A stretch of 64,000 nt of DNA, taken from positions 1,116,001 through 1,180,000 of the forward strand of contig NZ_LT906473.1 in assembly GCF_900187295.1 (NCBI RefSeq), in the 5' to 3' direction. This DNA is from Corynebacterium cystitidis (GTDB taxonomy: Bacteria > Actinomycetota > Actinomycetes > Mycobacteriales > Mycobacteriaceae). Made by a program: the position numbers and the translations under genes. Positions 19,195 to 28,072 of the stretch are shown here, in pieces. The notes under the pieces were generated by a model. That model did not search any database. It worked only from the letters and a program-made list of their open reading frames with translations, and was not told the DNA's origin. Position 1 is the stretch's first letter. Every line of letters starts with the position of its first letter.

Positions 19195-20229
19195 GTGGCT
19201 GAGAAGAAGTTCCGCAGCACAAAGAAGAAAAAGCCAAAGAACCACGACGGCACGATGGCGCTTCGAGAGCACTTAATTGAGCTCCGGCGCCGGATCATGA
19301 TTTCACTTGCCGCCTTGCTGGTCGGAACGATCATCGGGTTCATTTGGTACCAGAATGCACCTTTCGGCATATTCTCGCTCGGCGAGATCATCCGCCGTCC
19401 GTACTGTAACCTGCCCGAAGACCTTCGGGTGAGCTTCAACGACGGGGAAGAATGCCGACTACTTGCCACCAGCCCATTCGAAATGTTCATGCTGCGCCTC
19501 AAAGTGGGCGCTCTGGCGGGGCTCGTGCTGTCGTCTCCGGTCTGGCTGACACAGATCTGGCTGTTTATCGTCCCCGGACTGCACAAGAAAGAAAAACGTT
19601 ACACCTTCACCTTTGTCACCCTGGCGGTGATTTTGTTCGTGCTCGGCGCATTGTTAGCGTACTTCATCCTTGATGTTGGGCTAGCAGTACTGTTATCCAT
19701 CGGTGACGAGTTTCAGCAGGCCTGGCTGACCGGCCAACAATATTATGATTTCGTGCTGGGGCTGACAGTGATCTTCGGCGTAAGTTTCGAGATCCCATTG
19801 ATCGTCATCTTGTTAAACATCATGGGAGTGCTGGAATATGAACATGTGAAAGATAAGCGCCGCATCGTCATCGTCGTGGTGTTCATCTTCGCTGCTTTCA
19901 TGACGCCAGGCCAAGACCCGATCTCGATGATCGTGCTGGCTACGGCGGTGTCCTTCCTGGTCGAGCTATCTTTCCAGTTCTGCCGGGTGAACGATAAACG
20001 GAAGGCACGCAAGCGGCCAGAGTGGATGGACCTTGACGACGATGAAACTTCCGAGCTCAACCACATTCCGGCTCCTGTTAGCAAGCCAGCCCCGGTGTCG
20101 TCGTCACGCACTCCGGCACCGAGCTCTGAACCTACACCCAGTCCACAGCCGACCGCTCCACGCGCTGCTGACAACGCAGCCTCAACACGCGATAACACGG
20201 AAACCTCCTACTTCGACGATGTGCTCTGA
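19195..20229 (+). CDS. tatC: Sec-independent translocase subunit TatC
   Basis: Six-helix membrane receptor that binds twin-arginine signal peptides. The 344-residue protein shows the signature MALREHLIELRRRI just after a lysine-rich cytosolic N terminus, the conserved glutamate in the FGVSFEIPL helix, and the last hairpin ending MIVLATAVSF. Beyond about residue 265 there is a long Pro/Ser/Thr-rich cytosolic tail (SKPAPVSSSRTPAPSSEPTP region) that is longer than in E. coli TatC. GTG 19195 starts nine bases after tatA, so the two are co-transcribed. helY starts 19 bases after the stop. Confidence 0.95.
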   Translation: MAEKKFRSTKKKKPKNHDGTMALREHLIELRRRIMISLAALLVGTIIGFIWYQNAPFGIFSLGEIIRRPYCNLPEDLRVSFNDGEECRLLATSPFEMFMLRLKVGALAGLVLSSPVWLTQIWLFIVPGLHKKEKRYTFTFVTLAVILFVLGALLAYFILDVGLAVLLSIGDEFQQAWLTGQQYYDFVLGLTVIFGVSFEIPLIVILLNIMGVLEYEHVKDKRRIVIVVVFIFAAFMTPGQDPISMIVLATAVSFLVELSFQFCRVNDKRKARKRPEWMDLDDDETSELNHIPAPVSKPAPVSSSRTPAPSSEPTPSPQPTAPRAADNAASTRDNTETSYFDDVL

Positions 20230-20248
20230 TGTGACCTAGTCTGGTGGC

Positions 20249-23014
20249 ATGACATCCACCCATCTGGACGCGTTTAAAGCCTCAAAGCCTTACCTACTCG
20301 ATGACTTCCAAATAGCCGGCTGCCAAGCAGTCGAGCAGGATCGGGGGGTTTTGGTCTGTGCACCCACCGGCGCAGGCAAAACCGTGGTAGGAGAATTCGC
20401 GGTGTCACTTGCCTTAAGTCGCGGCACGAAGTGTTTTTACACCACACCGATCAAGGCCTTAAGCAACCAGAAGTACCACGACCTAGTCGAGGAGCACGGT
20501 GAAGATGCTGTTGGCTTGCTTACTGGTGATGTATCAATCAACGGGTCTGCCGACGTCGTTGTGATGACTACCGAGGTACTGCGCAACATGATCTACGCAC
20601 AGTCACCCCAGATCGACCGGTTGACCCACGTAGTAATGGACGAAATCCACTTCCTTGCGGACCGCGACCGGGGCGCGGTGTGGGAGGAGATCATCCTCAA
20701 CCTTGATGAGTCGGTGTCGCTGATTGGGCTGTCGGCTACCGTCTCTAATTCCGATGAATTCGGCGAGTGGCTGAGCACTGTGCGCGGCGACACCGAGGTC
20801 ATCGTGTCTGAGCACCGTCCTGTGCCGCTCAGCCAATACATGATGGTGGGCCGCAAGCTCTACCCGTTGTTTGAACCGGGAGAGGAGAGCCGCGTAAACC
20901 GCGAACTAGAGCGTAAGATTGAGCGCCTTGAGGCGGGCGCGACCAGCGAGGGCCGTAGCGACTTTGAGCAGGGCCGGGGATTCCGGGCGCGTGCAGAAGG
21001 CCGGCGCAGCGGCAAGGACCGTGCCCAAGACAGGTATCGGCCCGTAGGCAGGCCTGAAGTGATTAGCACCCTCGGCGGGCAGAACATGCTACCTTCAATT
21101 ACGTTTATTTTCTCCCGGGCCGGCTGTGATGGGGCGCTCGCCCAGTGCCATCGCTCGCGGATGGAGTTGACCACCAAGGAAGAAGCGCAGCAAATTCGGG
21201 AGATAGTGGACAAAGGCGTCGAGGGGATTCCCGCTGAGGATCTCGAGGTGTTGAATTTTCGCCTGTTACGCTCGGTCTGGTCACGGGGTTTTGCGGCGCA
21301 CCACGCCGGGATGTTGCCCGGGTTTCGCCACATCGTTGAAGAGCTATTTGTCAAGGGCCTGGTCAAGGCGGTGTTTGCTACTGAAACGCTGGCGTTAGGC
21401 ATTAATATGCCCGCGCGCACCGTCGTGCTGGAAAAGTTAGTGAAGTTTAATGGTGAGGCGCATGTGGATCTCACTCCGGGCCAGTACACACAACTTACGG
21501 GCCGGGCCGGTCGTCGTGGCATAGACGTGTTGGGCAATGCCGTGGTGCAATGGGCTCCTGCGATGGATCCGCGTGAGGTGGCAGGTCTTGCCTCGACACG
21601 GACGTACCCGCTGATCTCAACGTTCACTCCGGGATACAACATGGCGGTGAACTTGATCGCCATGAATGGCTATGAGGATTCGCTGCGTTTGATTGAGAAG
21701 TCTTTCGCTCAATATCAGACTGACGGCTCGGTGGTAGACGAGGTCCGGCAAATCGAGCGTGCCCGGGTGCGCGTCGATCAGCTCCGCGAGCAATTGCATC
21801 GCGATATCGGATCTTTTGCGCCGTCTGAAACGCTAGCGGCAAACGCCGCCGATGATCTTATCGAGTACTTGGAGTTGCGCACTGAGCTGTCTGAGGCGGA
21901 GAAGCAGTCGAAGCGTGAGGCCGTTGAAAACCGGCAGGAAGAGATCACGAAGATTTTGGGCCGGCTGCGAGTCGGTGAGGTGATCGTGTTGCCGTCGAAA
22001 CGGCGTCCCGAGCTTGCCGCGGTGGTGGCGCCGGCGGGCCGCCAGGACGACCCGCGCCCATGGATCACTACTGAGCGTGGGTGGTCCGGGCGGATCGACG
22101 CCGCTTCGTTCCGCAACGCTCCTGTCGTGGTCGGCGAAATCAAGCTGCCGCGCCATATCGCGGAGCGCCCCCGCAAACACACCCGGCGCGTAGTGGATCA
22201 GCTGCACAAGGGGCACTTCCGTAAACCAAAGAAGTTGAAGGAGCAGGCGCGTTCTCGCCCGAATAAGAAGGTGGTGGCTCTGCGGGCGGCGTTGCGGGAC
22301 CATCCGGTGCATAGCTGGCCAGCCACAGGCCGCGAGATGCTGGCACGAGTGGGCGATGAGTTGGCTCGCGAGCAGCGTAAACTGGGCCGACTGGAAAAAC
22401 GAGTGGATCAGGCGACGGACTCGTTGGGCCGCACTTTCGAGCGCATTGTTGGGTTGCTCACCGAGTTGGATTATATCGAGCTTGTCGACGGCCAACCACA
22501 GATCACTGATGAAGGTGCTCGGCTGGCCGAAATCCACAACGTGTCGGATTTGTTTGTGGCGCAGTGTTTAAAGCGGGGGATCTGGAACGAACTGGATCCG
22601 GCGGAGTTGGCGGGCGTGTCGTCGTTATGCGTGTTTGAAAATCGCAAGATCAGTGGGGGTACACCGAACGCGGCGACTGACCGGATGGCTGACGCCATGA
22701 ATGACACAATGCGCATTTACGGCGAGATTGTTGTCGACGAGCGTCGGCACAATCTACCGCTGACGAAGGAGCCGGAGGCCGGCTTCGCCCTCGCAGTGCA
22801 CCAGTGGGCTGCCGGTGCACCACTGGGGTACTGCCTGGCTGCGGCTGCCGAAAGTGGTGCGGATCTGTCCCCGGGCGATTTTGTCCGCTGGTGCCGCCAG
22901 GTGGTGGATTTGTTGGGGCAGATTGCTAAGACGGGCTACACCGACGACATCAGGCGCAATGCGCGTCAAGCGATTGATGCGATCCAGCGTGGTGTGGTGG
23001 CTATCGGGGCATAG
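20249..23014 (+). CDS. helY: Ski2/Mtr4-like DEAD/DEAH-box RNA helicase HelY
   Basis: Superfamily 2 ATP-dependent RNA helicase of 921 residues, related to Mycobacterium HelY and yeast Mtr4/Ski2. Seen: Walker A APTGAGKT near residue 40, motif II VMDEIHFL (DEIH), motif III GLSATVSN, motif VI QLTGRAGRRGID, a long arch-like central insertion rich in charged residues (about residues 510-760), and the C-terminal DSHCT-type helical domain ending ARQAIDAIQRG. It follows tatC by 19 bases. Its role in RNA processing is inferred from the family. Confidence 0.94.
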   Translation: MTSTHLDAFKASKPYLLDDFQIAGCQAVEQDRGVLVCAPTGAGKTVVGEFAVSLALSRGTKCFYTTPIKALSNQKYHDLVEEHGEDAVGLLTGDVSINGSADVVVMTTEVLRNMIYAQSPQIDRLTHVVMDEIHFLADRDRGAVWEEIILNLDESVSLIGLSATVSNSDEFGEWLSTVRGDTEVIVSEHRPVPLSQYMMVGRKLYPLFEPGEESRVNRELERKIERLEAGATSEGRSDFEQGRGFRARAEGRRSGKDRAQDRYRPVGRPEVISTLGGQNMLPSITFIFSRAGCDGALAQCHRSRMELTTKEEAQQIREIVDKGVEGIPAEDLEVLNFRLLRSVWSRGFAAHHAGMLPGFRHIVEELFVKGLVKAVFATETLALGINMPARTVVLEKLVKFNGEAHVDLTPGQYTQLTGRAGRRGIDVLGNAVVQWAPAMDPREVAGLASTRTYPLISTFTPGYNMAVNLIAMNGYEDSLRLIEKSFAQYQTDGSVVDEVRQIERARVRVDQLREQLHRDIGSFAPSETLAANAADDLIEYLELRTELSEAEKQSKREAVENRQEEITKILGRLRVGEVIVLPSKRRPELAAVVAPAGRQDDPRPWITTERGWSGRIDAASFRNAPVVVGEIKLPRHIAERPRKHTRRVVDQLHKGHFRKPKKLKEQARSRPNKKVVALRAALRDHPVHSWPATGREMLARVGDELAREQRKLGRLEKRVDQATDSLGRTFERIVGLLTELDYIELVDGQPQITDEGARLAEIHNVSDLFVAQCLKRGIWNELDPAELAGVSSLCVFENRKISGGTPNAATDRMADAMNDTMRIYGEIVVDERRHNLPLTKEPEAGFALAVHQWAAGAPLGYCLAAAAESGADLSPGDFVRWCRQVVDLLGQIAKTGYTDDIRRNARQAIDAIQRGVVAIGA

Positions 23015-23050
23015 TCAGCCCTGTCAGCCCTGTCAGCCCTGTCGGCGCTG
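23015..23050. repeat. Short 9-base tandem repeat at the helY/protease junction
   Basis: TCAGCCCTG is repeated three times without gaps (23015-23023, 23024-23032, 23033-23041) with a degenerate fourth copy TCGGCGCTG (23042-23050). The repeat starts right after the helY stop and includes the stop codon of the convergent protease gene. Confidence 0.85.
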
Positions 23051-23662
23051 GTCGGTGTGCGCGCGGAGCTGATCGACGATGGGCTCGAGCAGCGCTGTTG
23101 TGGCAATGCGCAGGTTGATCCCGGCCGGGGTGAAGATCAGCGACTGCACCCCAATAAGTTGCCCGCCTGCGTATACGGGGCCTCCCGAGTCGCCTTTGAT
23201 GGCGGGATTGGCGTTGAGGATGAAGCCTGCCGGGCGCACCACAGTAGCCATCCCGCGAGAGACAGCGATGGGAGAGCGTGCCAGGAACCACCCGCGACGC
23301 AACCGGAAACTATCGCGACCGCGCACTGTTCCTCCGAATCCCGCGGTCACAGTCGGGGTGAGCAGGGTGGGCGTGGAGCCGAAGGTGGGGAAGTCGCCGG
23401 CTGCGACGTGGGTGATCGGCGGCAGGTGGACGATGGCGAGGTCGGTGCCGTCGATAAGTTCGATATCACGGGGGACACGGCGCACACCTGCTACCCACAC
23501 GTAGGTGTTGTGGCGCGATTCGCGGAAGAAGTGCGCGCAGGTCAGTGCCGTGGAGGCATCGATGAGAACGCCGGAGCAGAATGTTCGGCCGTTAGTGATG
23601 CGGGCCAGGGTAGTGGGCAACACGGTAGTCAACACAGGTGACCATGGTAGTAGATCTAGCAT
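23033..23662 (-). CDS. Trypsin-like (S1/chymotrypsin-fold) serine protease
   Basis: Predicted serine endopeptidase of 209 residues with a complete catalytic triad: His44 in TCAHFF, Asp74 in DGTDLAIVHL, and Ser159 in KGDSGGPVY. The oxyanion-hole glycines and the C-terminal substrate strand (LIGVQSLIF) are present. It has no recognisable signal peptide from ATG 23662, so export is uncertain; the protein could be cytosolic or start differently. The gene is convergent with helY (18 bases apart) and its start codon overlaps the pepQ start head to head in a shared CATG. Substrate unknown. Confidence 0.85.
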   Translation of the reverse strand: MLDLLPWSPVLTTVLPTTLARITNGRTFCSGVLIDASTALTCAHFFRESRHNTYVWVAGVRRVPRDIELIDGTDLAIVHLPPITHVAAGDFPTFGSTPTLLTPTVTAGFGGTVRGRDSFRLRRGWFLARSPIAVSRGMATVVRPAGFILNANPAIKGDSGGPVYAGGQLIGVQSLIFTPAGINLRIATTALLEPIVDQLRAHTDQRRQG

Positions 23663-24776
23663 GGAGGCTATGACTAGTTCGATTGCTACAGAGTTTCCGT
23701 TGTCCGTCTACGCCGAGCGTATGCGCAAGGCCCAAGAAATGCTGCGTGCGCAGGGCCTAGCCGGAGTGATTGTGGGTACGGGGTCCGAGTTTGCCTTTTT
23801 GACCGGGTCCTGGATCAGTTCCCATGAACGCCTCACTGCCCTGACCATTCCGGCTGAGGGTGTGGCGCAGGTCGTCGCACCGATGACTGATATCGGCGAC
23901 CTTGATCTGCCTGGCATCACCGTTCGTGGTTGGCGCGATGGTGAGGATGCATATCAACTTGCGGTGGAGCCTGTGTCCGCGGGCACTGTGGGGCTTGGCT
24001 CCTCGCTAACGGCCGACCATGTCTTTGCGCTCCGGGAGCGTATCGACGGTTCTTTGGTCCTGGCCACGGATGTGTTGGCAGAGGTGTTCATGGTCAAGGA
24101 TGAGGCGGAGTTGGAGCAGTTGCGTTTTGCAGGAGCTGCCATTGATCGCGTGCACGACCAGGTTCCGGGCTTGCTTCGCCCGGGGCGTACTGAACGTGAG
24201 GTGGCTGCTCAGATCGAAAAACTTATTCTCGTTGAGCATGATGTCGTGGATTTTGTCATTGTTGGTTCGGGTCCGAACGGTGCGAATCCACACCATTCGT
24301 TTTCTGACCGTGTGCTGGTCGATGGTGATCTGGTCGTGGTCGATCTTGGTGGGACGGTGGGGGTGGGGTACCACTCGGATTGCACGCGCACCTATCGTGT
24401 CGGTGCCGGTGTGGCGCGTGACGACGAAGTTTCCCGCGCCTATTCAACGCTGTTGCGGGCGCAGGAGGCTGCGTGCGCGGCGGTGCGTCCGGGGATGACA
24501 GCAGGTGAATTGGATGCGGTGGCGCGCGACATTATCAGCGAGGCAGGGTTTGGGGATTGGTTTACTCACCGTCTTGGACACGGGATTGGTCTGAGCGTGC
24601 ACGAAGCTCCGTTTATCATTGCCGGCTCAAAGCAGGTGTTACGGGAGGGGATGGTGTTTTCCATTGAACCGGGCATCTATAAGCCCGGTGCATGGGGAAT
24701 GCGCATCGAAGACATTGTTGTTGTAACATCAAACGGAGGAGAACGCTTAAACTTTCAACCAAAGGAGCTTCGATGA
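23661..24776 (+). CDS. pepQ: M24-family Xaa-Pro dipeptidase/aminopeptidase
   Basis: Pita-bread-fold metallopeptidase cleaving X-Pro bonds in the cytosol, about 371 residues. The N-terminal creatinase-like domain starts LSVYAERMRKAQEML. The five metal ligands are all visible: Asp in VVDLGGTVGVG, Asp in HSDCTRTY, His in HRLGHGIGLSVHE, Glu in FSIEPGIY and Glu in MRIEDIVVV. The frame is open upstream to 23505 over the antisense protease; ATG 23661 or ATG 23670 are realistic starts, neither with a well-spaced SD. The stop overlaps the start of the next gene (ATGA). Confidence 0.9.
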   Translation: MEAMTSSIATEFPLSVYAERMRKAQEMLRAQGLAGVIVGTGSEFAFLTGSWISSHERLTALTIPAEGVAQVVAPMTDIGDLDLPGITVRGWRDGEDAYQLAVEPVSAGTVGLGSSLTADHVFALRERIDGSLVLATDVLAEVFMVKDEAELEQLRFAGAAIDRVHDQVPGLLRPGRTEREVAAQIEKLILVEHDVVDFVIVGSGPNGANPHHSFSDRVLVDGDLVVVDLGGTVGVGYHSDCTRTYRVGAGVARDDEVSRAYSTLLRAQEAACAAVRPGMTAGELDAVARDIISEAGFGDWFTHRLGHGIGLSVHEAPFIIAGSKQVLREGMVFSIEPGIYKPGAWGMRIEDIVVVTSNGGERLNFQPKELR

Positions 24777-25576
24777 CAACCCGCGCATTATTCGTCGGCC
24801 ATGGCACGCCCATGAACGCAATCCAAGACAATGATTTCACACGCACGTGGGCACGCCTAGGCGAGCAGATCCGCCGCGAAAATGCCACGCCACGTGCCAT
24901 CGTGAGTATTTCGGCGCACTGGTACACCCGGGGTGCCGGGGTTACCGCCATGACCGACCCAAAGACAATTCACGATTTCTGGGGTTTCCCGCCGGAGCTG
25001 CACTCGGTGGAATACAACGCACCCGGTGACCCAGAGGTGGCTGAATTAGTCTCAGACATTGTCAAACCAACATTGGTGCAGCAGGACTATAACTGGGGAT
25101 TGGATCACGGCACCTGGAGCGTGCTCAAACACATGTTTCCCGACGCCACAATCCCCGTAGTACAGCTGTCTATCGACGCCACGAAGCCGCTGAGCCACCA
25201 CGTTGAGATGGGCACGAAACTTGCACGCCTCGCGCGGGAAAATAATGTGCTCATTGTGGGGTCTGGCAATGTGGTGCATAACCTGCACATGGTCCAACGC
25301 CATGCGGGCGACACTGGCTTCGCCTGGGCTGACGAGTTCGACGAAGATGCCGCCTCCATCATGAAGACAGACCCGGAACGCCTCAACGCTTTGGCCGATC
25401 ACGCATCCTATTCCCGTGCGGTTCCCACCCCCGATCACTTCCTTCCCTTGGCCTATGTCGCCGGTGCAGCCGCAGGGTTTGGGCACACTGAAGTCGATGA
25501 GTTTAATAAGAAGCGCACCTGGGGTTCCCTATCTATGACCGGCTTCACGGTCGAAACAGGAGACTCGCAAGCATGA
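24773..25576 (+). CDS. DODA-type extradiol aromatic ring-opening dioxygenase (LigB family)
   Basis: Class III extradiol dioxygenase-fold protein of 267 residues, similar to E. coli YgiD/4,5-DOPA dioxygenase. Metal-binding histidines are visible in LFVGHGTPMNA (N terminus), SISAHWY, and later GNVVHNLHMV; the DHGTWSVLKHMFP segment is a strong family marker. ATG 24773 is preceded by AAAGGAG and overlaps the pepQ stop by four bases; upstream residues to 24692 belong to the pepQ frame region. The SDR gene overlaps its stop by four bases, so pepQ, this gene and the SDR form a coupled unit. The natural substrate is unknown. Confidence 0.88.
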   Translation: MTTRALFVGHGTPMNAIQDNDFTRTWARLGEQIRRENATPRAIVSISAHWYTRGAGVTAMTDPKTIHDFWGFPPELHSVEYNAPGDPEVAELVSDIVKPTLVQQDYNWGLDHGTWSVLKHMFPDATIPVVQLSIDATKPLSHHVEMGTKLARLARENNVLIVGSGNVVHNLHMVQRHAGDTGFAWADEFDEDAASIMKTDPERLNALADHASYSRAVPTPDHFLPLAYVAGAAAGFGHTEVDEFNKKRTWGSLSMTGFTVETGDSQA

Positions 25577-26292
25577 GTTCGGGCACGATCTTACTGCTTG
25601 GCGCTACAAGCGATATCGGTGTGGAGATTGCCGCACGCATTTGCACAGGCCGCGACGTGGTTCTAGCAGCACGACGTGTGGAGGCTCTTTCTGCCGTGGA
25701 GCAAAGACTGCGTGATGCCGGTGCACGAGACCTTCGCCGTGTTGCCTTCGAAGCAACGGATCTGGCGTCACACCGCGAGATTGTGCGCGATGCTGCACCG
25801 ACAACCGCTATCGTCGCGTTTGGTATTTTGGGTACGCAGTCGCGCGCTGAATCCGACGAAGCGCACGTAGCCGAGATTGCCACGGTTGATTACACTGCCC
25901 AGATCACCATGCTCACGGTGCTTGCCGACGAAATGTCGCGTGGAGAAATCATCGCGTTTTCTTCCATCGCGGGCTGGCGGGCACGCCGCGCTAACTACGT
26001 CTATGGCTCCACGAAGGCAGGCCTTGACGCTTTCTGCCAAGGTCTTGCAGACCGGCTGCACGGCAGCGATCTGGCTCTGATAACCGCCCGTCCCGGTTTT
26101 GTCATCGGAAAAATGACCGAGGGCATGAAGCCTGCGATCATGTCGGTCACGCCCGATGTCGTAGCCGCTCACGTAGTCCACGCGATAGGGAAGACAGGCT
26201 CGCGCACCGTGTGGATTCCGCGCAGGCTTGCTGTTTTGGCCGCTGCCATGAACCTTGTGCCGCGACCGCTGTGGCGCCACATGCCACGCTAG
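25573..26292 (+). CDS. Short-chain dehydrogenase/reductase, DprE2-like
   Basis: NAD(P)-dependent Rossmann-fold oxidoreductase of 239 residues. Seen: nucleotide-binding GATSDIGVE at the N terminus, catalytic Ser in FSSIAGWRARRANY and the YGSTKAG motif (Tyr and Lys of the active site). The pattern IAGWRARRANYVYGSTKAG and the C-terminal basic helix resemble decaprenylphosphoryl-ribose 2'-epimerase subunit DprE2, but dprE1 is not adjacent, so it could be a paralogue with another substrate. ATG 25573 overlaps the dioxygenase stop by four bases. Confidence 0.82.
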   Translation: MSSGTILLLGATSDIGVEIAARICTGRDVVLAARRVEALSAVEQRLRDAGARDLRRVAFEATDLASHREIVRDAAPTTAIVAFGILGTQSRAESDEAHVAEIATVDYTAQITMLTVLADEMSRGEIIAFSSIAGWRARRANYVYGSTKAGLDAFCQGLADRLHGSDLALITARPGFVIGKMTEGMKPAIMSVTPDVVAAHVVHAIGKTGSRTVWIPRRLAVLAAAMNLVPRPLWRHMPR

Positions 26293-26334
26293 CCACGCTA
26301 GTGATGCGACACTAACACCACCGGCACTACTAGG

Positions 26335-27531
26335 ATGGCCTGCGTGATAGCCCGAACCCTGTTGCCTTTTTGCTACGATCTGCTGCGCAGGCGTCGCGGT
26401 GCTGACCCCGATGACGCAAAAGCCACCTGGGTTATCGGCGGGACTCCGGGCACACTTATTCATGCCCGGCGCATCCCTGCGCTTGGTTTGAACACGCGCC
26501 TTAACCACGCACATGCATGGCGCATTACCTACGTCACCTCCGACGCTGAGAACCGCACGATCACCTCCACGGGGGTAGTGTTTCGCTCCAATAACCCGTG
26601 GCAGGGTGCCGGCCCCCGGCCCACTATTGCTTTCGCTCCGTCCACCCAGGGAGTAGCCCCTCATTGTGACCCGTCCTATTCCAGCACTGTGGGCCTGGAA
26701 TTTCGGGGCGATTTCGATTTTGTCGCAGCCTACGAACAACCTGTTATCAACCTCATGGTTGCAGCTGGTTCGCACGTGGTGGTCACCGACTACCCCCGTG
26801 ACCCCGAGGACAATATTCAGCTGTACTGCGACCATGGTGCAGCTTCTCACGCGCTTGCCGACGCCGTCCGCGCCGCCGCATCGCTCGGCGTGGGGCATGA
26901 GAACTTGGCCTTGTGGGGGTTCTCTCAAGGCGGTGGGGCAGTAGGCACCCTGCTGGAACACCCCGAATATTGCCCTGAACTGCAGCCCCAGGCTGCGGTA
27001 GTGGGAGCGCCTCCGGCGGATCTTGTTGCAACCCTCAAGCATGTCGACGGCGGGCTGGCTACCGTGGTCATCGCTTACGCCGCAGCAGGACTGGCCGCCT
27101 TGAGCCCAGCGATCCGTGATGAAATTTCTTCCGTTCTCAACGATCGGGGGCTTGCCTTGTTGCGTCGCGCCGCCGAGGTCTGCGTCTCCGGTGGTGCCCA
27201 ACGTGTGACACGTGCGCCCACCTCAACGTGGACTATTTCTGGTCGATCCTTAGCAGAGCTTCTCGACGACCTTCCTGCCACTGGCGCGGTCCTCGACCAA
27301 CGTCGGCTGGGCACCCGAAGTCCTTTGATTCCGGTTCGACTGTGGGGCAGTGTGCATGATGATATCGTTCCGTATTCAACAGTGGTGGACCTGGCAGATG
27401 CATGGGGCGTTGAGCTCCAAACGCGTCGCCTGCCTCGGATTCCTGGACGTAACGCGCTGAACCACTTCCTGCCGTACTTTCAGCATGCCACCAGTGATGT
27501 CCGATGGCTTCTCTCCCAGCTGGGCAGGTAG
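26335..27531 (+). CDS. Lipase of the secretory-lipase (LIP) alpha/beta-hydrolase family
   Basis: Predicted triacylglycerol lipase or esterase of about 398 residues. The nucleophile elbow is GFSQGG, the acid is in the HDDIVPY segment and the catalytic histidine in LNHFLPYF near the C terminus, all in the order of the Candida-lipase-like LIP family (PF03583). I see no convincing signal peptide; the N terminus VIARTLLPFCYDLLRRRRGA is only weakly hydrophobic. Starts at ATG 26335 or GTG 26344 are both possible; AGGA lies a few bases before the latter. fxsA starts 10 bases after the stop. Confidence 0.83.
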   Translation: MACVIARTLLPFCYDLLRRRRGADPDDAKATWVIGGTPGTLIHARRIPALGLNTRLNHAHAWRITYVTSDAENRTITSTGVVFRSNNPWQGAGPRPTIAFAPSTQGVAPHCDPSYSSTVGLEFRGDFDFVAAYEQPVINLMVAAGSHVVVTDYPRDPEDNIQLYCDHGAASHALADAVRAAASLGVGHENLALWGFSQGGGAVGTLLEHPEYCPELQPQAAVVGAPPADLVATLKHVDGGLATVVIAYAAAGLAALSPAIRDEISSVLNDRGLALLRRAAEVCVSGGAQRVTRAPTSTWTISGRSLAELLDDLPATGAVLDQRRLGTRSPLIPVRLWGSVHDDIVPYSTVVDLADAWGVELQTRRLPRIPGRNALNHFLPYFQHATSDVRWLLSQLGR

Positions 27532-27541
27532 GGTTACCACC

Positions 27542-28072
27542 ATGCGAATACTGCTTGGATTTCTGCTCGTAGAGGCGATGGTCTTCATCGCGGTCGGCGC
27601 GTGGATCGGCTATGGGTGGGCAGTTCTGCTTGTTCTTGGATTGATGCTGCTCGGCGGGTTGGCGGGTGGTGCGTCGTTACGCACAACCTTGCTGAGTAGT
27701 GCCCAGACTGGGTATGAAAATCCCGGCAAAGTGGCGGGTGATTCCGGTTTGATCCTGGCAGGGTGGGCGATGAGTATGATCCCAGGCATTGTCAGTTCCG
27801 TCGTAGGTTTAATCCTGCTGTTCGGGCCGACACGGTCGGTGATCCGCCGTTTTGCGGCCACGAAGATCACCCGCGACTTCGAAAACTTTGGCATGTCGAT
27901 TTACCAGCATTCGCCACTGTCCAAACGCCACGATGATTACGGTTCCTTTGACGGCGGGGCCTGCGACGGATCCGCTGCCGGAATGGTTATTGACAATGAA
28001 GAGATCGAACACTGGACCCGAAAACTAGATCCTGATGATTTCAAGACCGACGGCAAGGGCGGGGACAAGTAA
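27542..28072 (+). CDS. fxsA: FxsA-family membrane protein
   Basis: Small inner-membrane protein of 176 residues. The N-terminal half has the FxsA pattern: hydrophobic helix MRILLGFLLVEAMVFIAVG, a second helix WAVLLVLGLMLLGGLAGG, then GYENPGKVAGDSGLILAGW and a third membrane segment SMIPGIVSSVVGLILLFGPTR. The C-terminal third is acidic and cytosolic. E. coli FxsA modulates exclusion of phage T7 by F plasmid, but the general function is unknown. The frame is open to 27485 over the lipase end; ATG 27542 is the natural start. lnt's GTG begins immediately after this stop. Confidence 0.88.
   Translation: MRILLGFLLVEAMVFIAVGAWIGYGWAVLLVLGLMLLGGLAGGASLRTTLLSSAQTGYENPGKVAGDSGLILAGWAMSMIPGIVSSVVGLILLFGPTRSVIRRFAATKITRDFENFGMSIYQHSPLSKRHDDYGSFDGGACDGSAAGMVIDNEEIEHWTRKLDPDDFKTDGKGGDK

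Noticed and set aside
22999..23060. Repeat at the helY/protease junction as an intrinsic terminator
   Set aside because: The TCAGCCCTG units are direct repeats that do not pair with each other and no U-run follows.
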